Shown here in pieces: positions 58,965 through 64,000 of a stretch of 64,000 nucleotides of DNA; positions within the stretch are counted from its first letter, which is position 1, and each line of letters begins with the position of its first letter. The stretch covers positions 59,674,533-59,738,532 of the forward strand of contig OX485804.1 of assembly GCA_950295325.1 (NCBI GenBank), given 5' to 3'. A model generated the notes under the pieces. That model saw nothing but the letters and a program-made list of their open reading frames with translations. It did not search any database and was not told the origin of the DNA. The DNA comes from Polytrichum commune. Taxonomy: Eukaryota; Streptophyta; Polytrichopsida; Polytrichales; Polytrichaceae. The translations under genes were made by a program, and so were the position numbers.

Positions 58965-59182
58965 GGGGGAGAAGAATTTAAGATTTATTACAAAAACATG
59001 CAATCTTCACCTCACACAAGCTCTCTTCACACACTCACTCACAAGGCTTGACTTGGCAAGAATACCAAGCCAAGGAAGAGGCTTCTCAATTAGAAGCATC
59101 TCTCTAACTTCTAAGATTTATCCATCCAAATCTAAATGGATGAAATCCCACGGATAAAGTGCGGCCACCGACGCCACATACT

Positions 59183-59769
59183 ATGACAACACAAAGAATT
59201 TGGCCTCAAAGTCAAGTGACCATTGTGGAGTCCAACGCCATGTTTTACGGCAATGGAGATATCCATGAGGAGTTCGCAATGGATGAAAATTACATAGGCC
59301 ATGCTTGCAATCGTCTGGCTCCATCATTTTGTGTGGTTGTAGATTGCTACGAAGATTATGTGATCCTTGTACGTGCAGGAGATGAGGAGGACCCTAAATC
59401 AATTTGATTGGTGAAAGCATTATCATCCCCCAATTTTGTTCCAACTAGCCCCAATTTTCATCAAATTAAGGTGGAATACTACTGTCCAAGTAACAAATAC
59501 TAGAATGTGCTCCACACCTACTTAGGTTGGGACACAAAAAATGATTTCAAGTGGAAAATTGGCTCGGTAGACATGCTGGTTTGGATAAACACAAATACCA
59601 TACTTTGTGCTTGGAGCCACGCAGAGGCTCCAAATGAGAGACAATGACTATCCCCCCAAAACATATGGAATTTGCCAAAGATAACTTGGCACATATTGTA
59701 GCTGCAAAAAATGATGTTGAGAATGAAAATGAAGCTGAAGATGGAGACTGGCACAAATACTTTAGTTAA
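59183..59769 (+). pseudogene. Decayed protein gene of unknown function
   Basis: From ATG 59183 the frame reads MTTQRIWPQSQVTIVESNAM, a middle with HACNRLAPSFCVVVDCYEDY and VILVRAGDEEDPKS, TGA at 59405, then LVKALSSPNFVPTSPNF, TAG near 59502, then HTYLGWDTKNDFKWKIGSVD and VWINTNTILCAWSHAEAPNE. After a frameshift near 59647 it ends with KDNLAHIVAAKNDVENENEA and EDGDWHKYFS, stop TAA 59767. One protein of about 195 residues with three breaks explains all frames. The acidic tail and the repeat-rich setting suggest an element-encoded protein. I do not recognise the family. Confidence 0.5.
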
Positions 59770-60118
59770 GGTTATTGGTAAAATTATACAGACTTTATAG
59801 ACTTGATATTTTTAGGGTTGCCAATGTTTTGGGATGCGTCATTCAAATCAATAAAGCCCTTATGTTTGAAATGCTTATCCAAGATTCTATAATAATATAA
59901 AGCCAAAGCTTTTTTTGGATTTGATAATTATTTTGGTACAACTCCAACAAGATAATCTTGTGTCGTTGATATATTGCTTGTGGTTTATGTTTGGTTATGA
60001 TAAATATATATGCTATATTTAGAGAAATATATATTCTTCACTAAGGGATATGCATAATGTTATGTTCCCAATGTTCCCAATATTTCAATTTTTCCAATAT
60101 TCCCAATGGTCCTAGTTC

Positions 60119-60439
60119 TCACAACATTGGCATCCCAATTCTGAGTAAAATTTGATTAAAGACTTTCCAATCGCATACCAAATGTCTAGCAACGACTGTG
60201 CTATTGGATCCAACTACAAGAGCCAAGTGTGTTGTCATTCCCACCTTCAACTTTTGCACAATAAGATCAGTTTGTTTGATAACCTTGAGATCATACTTGT
60301 ACTTTAGCATGTTAGGGTTCAACAAAGGATGCCGAAATATTTTTTCCACAACCCGATTTTTGGTTTCATAATCCAAGTCTTTCAACTCTCTATCAAGATC
60401 CAACACATGATTTAGCAACCATGGCATATGCTCATTCAT
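60119..60439 (-). CDS. Coding-like ORF, unknown
   Basis: A 106-codon minus-strand frame (first ATG at codon 5) that is also open upstream to about 60530. It reads MPWLLNHVLDLDRELKDLDY, ETKNRVVEKIFRHPLLNPNM, then LKYKYDLKVIKQTDLIVQKL and ends CDWKVFNQILLRIGMPML. It is rich in Leu and charged residues and has the periodicity of a helical protein. It runs opposite to the decayed gene ending at 59769. No domain recognised; possibly a fragment of a transposon protein. Confidence 0.35.
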   Translation of the reverse strand: MNEHMPWLLNHVLDLDRELKDLDYETKNRVVEKIFRHPLLNPNMLKYKYDLKVIKQTDLIVQKLKVGMTTHLALVVGSNSTVVARHLVCDWKVFNQILLRIGMPML

Positions 60440-60539
60440 TCACAACATTGTTGTTTTCCCTGATATAGATGTGGTTTAAATAGAGGATGATGATGTTTTT
60501 GTATATGTGTGAGCTAATTTTTTGGTCAATTAGTTTAAC

Positions 60540-63500
60540 TATTAGGAGATAGAAAAGTAGTTGGATGAAGTAACATCCAGATTGATGAAAATAGTTGACT
60601 ATGGACAATGGAAGGTAATTATAATTATAGGCTTAGGCTTAGGAGCCCATAGTTGATTACAGTGCAACCATCGTTGTCCCCGCCGAGCACAAAGAAGTTG
60701 GGGAAGGTGAGAGAGCCATGCATTTCATAGGCAAATTGAGAGAATTATTGAACTAAGCAAATTTGTTTCCCTCAGCATCGAGAGCAGACAAGGTCATACT
60801 TGAACTATCTTCTGTGAATTAAGAGTAAATACCACAATGATTGTGGAGTTATTGGTTTCTATTGAAGCACATTGTTATTCTAAATCATAAGTATATTGCA
60901 TGACCAAAGTCTGGTTGAATTATTTTCTTAGTGTGGAGTGAGTGAATGTGATGTTGTGAACTGTTGTCTGTTGTTGAGGCCGCAATTGACTGAATGAGAA
61001 ATTGCGAGTATAGTTGAGCGAGTCAGAGCATGAATTTGAATTGGGAAGAGTAATGTGTGAGATAGCTATCAATTAAGAGACACGAACAAAAATATAAGAA
61101 AATTGGAAATAGGAAATCAATTAGAACCATGGGTAGAGTGTCCCTTGGAGTTAAGAGCATATACAAAATCTTTGGCCAAAGCAAGCAATAGAAAATGAGA
61201 GAAAATGAAGAAGTAAATACCTCGGAGTGAAGCAAGTTAAACTATAAACATGAATTTGCCGAAGAGCAAAGTCTTCGGGCAACCAAAACATACATGAGTG
61301 GTGGTCGAGTTAAGTTGAAACCTCGACAAAGCCCATAGTTAAGTGAAACTATTGAACTCCCTGTGAGAGGGTGGAATTGAATAGCCAAGGGTTGTCCGAG
61401 AAGGAAGTCACTTTAAGAACTAAGTCGTGTGAAAGACAAAAGTTTTGTGAAGTAGCCGAAAGGTCAAGGGTTAGTTCGAGAAGGAAACTATTGATAATTG
61501 TTAAAGCATGTGAGAGGCAGAGAGAGGGAAAGGAAAGAACCAAGATAAATTGTACAATCAATTATGATTATACTTAAAGTAAACACCATAGTCTTGTGGT
61601 AGTAAAATCTGCTAAATCTGTTAAATTAGGGAACCCTCTATCAACTAGCGGTGATGAGAAAACGTCTTTGATTAGTCAATAAGTAGTGGAAATGAGAGAT
61701 TAAGAGTGATTAAGTGAGTTTGAATTAGGATGAACTCTGGATTGTCAAGGAAATGAATGAATGAGTAATCCTAGAGTTAATTAGAATTTTAGAGTGATAC
61801 ATAGTCTAGAGACTTTGATCTTTGAGTATGAAATGCAAGTTAACAAGGTGAACTATCGTCTTGCGTGTTTCCCTAGTTGTTGTTGTTGCATGTTGTGCAT
61901 GGCAACCAATACTATAGCTTGACCTTGGGGGCTTGTTGTTAATTGCACGAGTTGTGAGTAATGATTAAATCTTGGAGTTAATAAATAAACAACTTGTCTT
62001 GTATTGAAATTATCGTTGACCAATTAATGAAGAAATAAGTTATAATTTGAAGATGCATTGGCCAATGATTACGAAGATAATTGTGATACTCAAAGACTAT
62101 TGTTTTCAAAAGATTATTGTTCTACAATCTCATGACGAGATGAAAACCTACAACCCACTAATAAACAAACAATACTCAATAAAAAAACATTGAGAGGAAA
62201 CCTTAAGAGAAAGGAGAGTAAAAGATGATTGAGTGATGTTTTAGAGTGAAAATAACAACCTTATTATTTGATTCATGAACTTTAATGTGACAAATGCCTA
62301 TAACAGATACTAGTAAAGCCTTCCTTGAGAGTCTATACCCTAGGTTTTAGTTTATTCAAGTCATAGCAAAAACCTAACTACAACATGCATATAATTTACT
62401 TTCTAAATGTGCAATTTTTTGCTAATAGCTACATAGAAGAGAGCACTACGCATGGAAGGAGAGAAACGAGCTTTAGAATGTGAGATTTTTATTTTTTATT
62501 TTTTCATTTTCGGGGGAGGGGGGGAGGGAGGTCTCTTTGCCTACCATCTGGCTAGCTCCAATCTATGGCACAAATCGCTCAAGATGGATGACAATGTAAC
62601 ATCTACAGTTCATCATGCGGACTTTCAATCACATAGCATTATCCTCAAACCCTTCTAGACCTTGGAAAAATAGTCTTGGTGTACTAATATGCATTGTTTT
62701 GAATCATGTTTCTTTCAACTTGATGTTCATTTAAACTTATTTTTTTATGAAAAAAGCATGTGTGAACATTTAGGCCTTTTGGAATTGTTAAAACAATGAA
62801 ACTATCATATGAACGTGTATGGGTGCTTTTATGGTATTATATCATGTACTCCATGTTAAGAAAAAAATTGAATTCAATCCAAGAAATTTTGTTTAAGAAA
62901 CTAAACCTTTTGCCACCAATATGAAATCTAGTAGTTGAATTGATCATCTTGAAGAGTCCTTTGAGCGATTTGAACACATAAACATATATAATTTAAGTAG
63001 CTTAAAATATTCACATAATCATATATTACATGAATAGCACAAGAACAACCATGAGCCAAATGACAATATTTCAATAACTTTTTTAAGGGTTTTTGGTACA
63101 TGATTGTGCAGTTTACATGACATCCGTATTGGGTCCTTTGATTGCAAATGTACCCAATGGTTGTTCACAAAACCATGGCCCAAGAGGAGTGCAATCACAA
63201 TGCAACTTATGATGATAGATGAGAGTATAATTTCTTCAATGGTTGAGTCTTTAATTTTGGTGATGGTTTGGATGCAATTACACATCATGACCATTTTTAG
63301 ATGCAAACACATCCAAGTTAGTGTATGATCATTAATGTTCCATATGACTACAAGTTTATTTTCTCTTTGACATCAATGTTTTGTTAAATAAAGTTTCAAA
63401 CCAATTAATATAATCTTAAGGAATTAAGACTTGATGAAGGCCAGTGGAAGTTGTGTATAAAGGTTGTAAGATATGTAGATAGTGTTGGTTACTTTTTTGA
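60540..63500. other. AT-rich intergenic DNA
   Basis: Only short frames without domains; no RNA genes or clear repeats seen. Confidence 0.5.
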
Positions 63501-63510
63501 ATCGGCACCT

Positions 63511-63580
63511 ATATTTGAATGGTGTGTGGTTGGATGTGGATCTAAGACCAAAACATCATAAAGACACATGTTAGAAAAGA
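63511..63580. repeat. Dispersed repeat family, copy 3
   Basis: ATATTTGAATGGTGTGTGG then GGATGTGGATCTAAGACC and AAAGACACATGTTAGAAAAG, matching 22271-22340 and the start of 7157-7465. Confidence 0.6.
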
Positions 63581-63942
63581 GGAGTATATCTTCAATATTC
63601 ATTCACTACTCTACACTCATTAGTGGCAACACACATGTATTCATTCAAGGAATCCACACACATGCACTTCCGATAACCATTACTAAATCAAGGGAGGTCC
63701 TATTCTCGATCCGATAGTTATCAATGGTTCACCATAGATTTACTAATGCAACACAAATCTCAAGACATACATTTGGTCAATGGAAGATAAAGAACAATAG
63801 AGACTAAGCAAATAGCATCGGCATACCTTACATTGAGCCCAAGTTTTTTTAAAGAATTAACACGGATGGATAAGGGGCCCATCCATACACTTGTAAGGTA
63901 GACATGCCTAATTTGCTAATTGTTCTCAATTGGACACATGTA

Positions 63943-64000
63943 CTTGAGTTATATGTGGTCAGGTGTGGTCCAAGAACAAATATATATATAGATATATATA
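63943..64000. repeat. Dispersed repeat family, copy 4 (cut by window end)
   Basis: TTGAGTTATATGTGGTCAGG and GGTCCAAGAACAAA resemble the start of the other copies; followed by (TA)n. Confidence 0.4.

Overview
The window is nuclear DNA of a land plant. Two housekeeping genes have many GT-AG introns, one has a plastid-type N-terminus typical of plants, a plant-type tRNA-Gln gene is present, and most of the rest is AT-rich DNA full of decayed transposable elements and simple repeats. The sequence does not show which plant lineage it is.

Gene-bearing part (about 8.6-26.2 kb). An intact-looking STT3 gene (9096-17504, 22 coding exons, about 770 residues) encodes the catalytic subunit of the ER oligosaccharyltransferase. 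Its catalytic motifs (DPYFNYR, DNE, SVSE, WWDYG) can all be read across the exons. A tRNA-Gln(UUG) gene lies downstream on the minus strand. Next comes a plastid-type aldo/keto reductase gene (20374-25986, 8 exons, about 373 residues) with its D-Y-K-H tetrad intact. Three copies of one short repeat sit in its introns, two of them in opposite orientation on either side of exon 2.

Repeat-rich part (26-64 kb, and also 0-8.6 kb). It holds dispersed and direct repeats, tandem repeats, microsatellites, a candidate SINE and a few coding-like fragments of unknown function. The best defined mobile elements lie between 47.6 and 55.8 kb. They are a 1222-bp non-autonomous Harbinger/Tourist-like element with perfect 29-bp terminal inverted repeats and a TTA duplication (47644-48865), a decayed LTR-retrotransposon gag on the minus strand (about 49970-51960), and a 3.3-kb PIF/Harbinger element (52479-55776). 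The last carries a DDE transposase frame that is open except for two stops one codon apart, plus a truncated second ORF. A ten-unit 54-bp minisatellite (57.68-58.22 kb) and a decayed protein gene with its own TATA box (58.96-59.77 kb) follow.

The STT3 and reductase genes are unrelated in function; nothing suggests a gene cluster. No CRISPR array, organellar gene or viral genome was seen. The most interesting leads are the two Harbinger-type elements close together, the inverted intronic repeats around reductase exon 2, and the minisatellite that is open in one frame.
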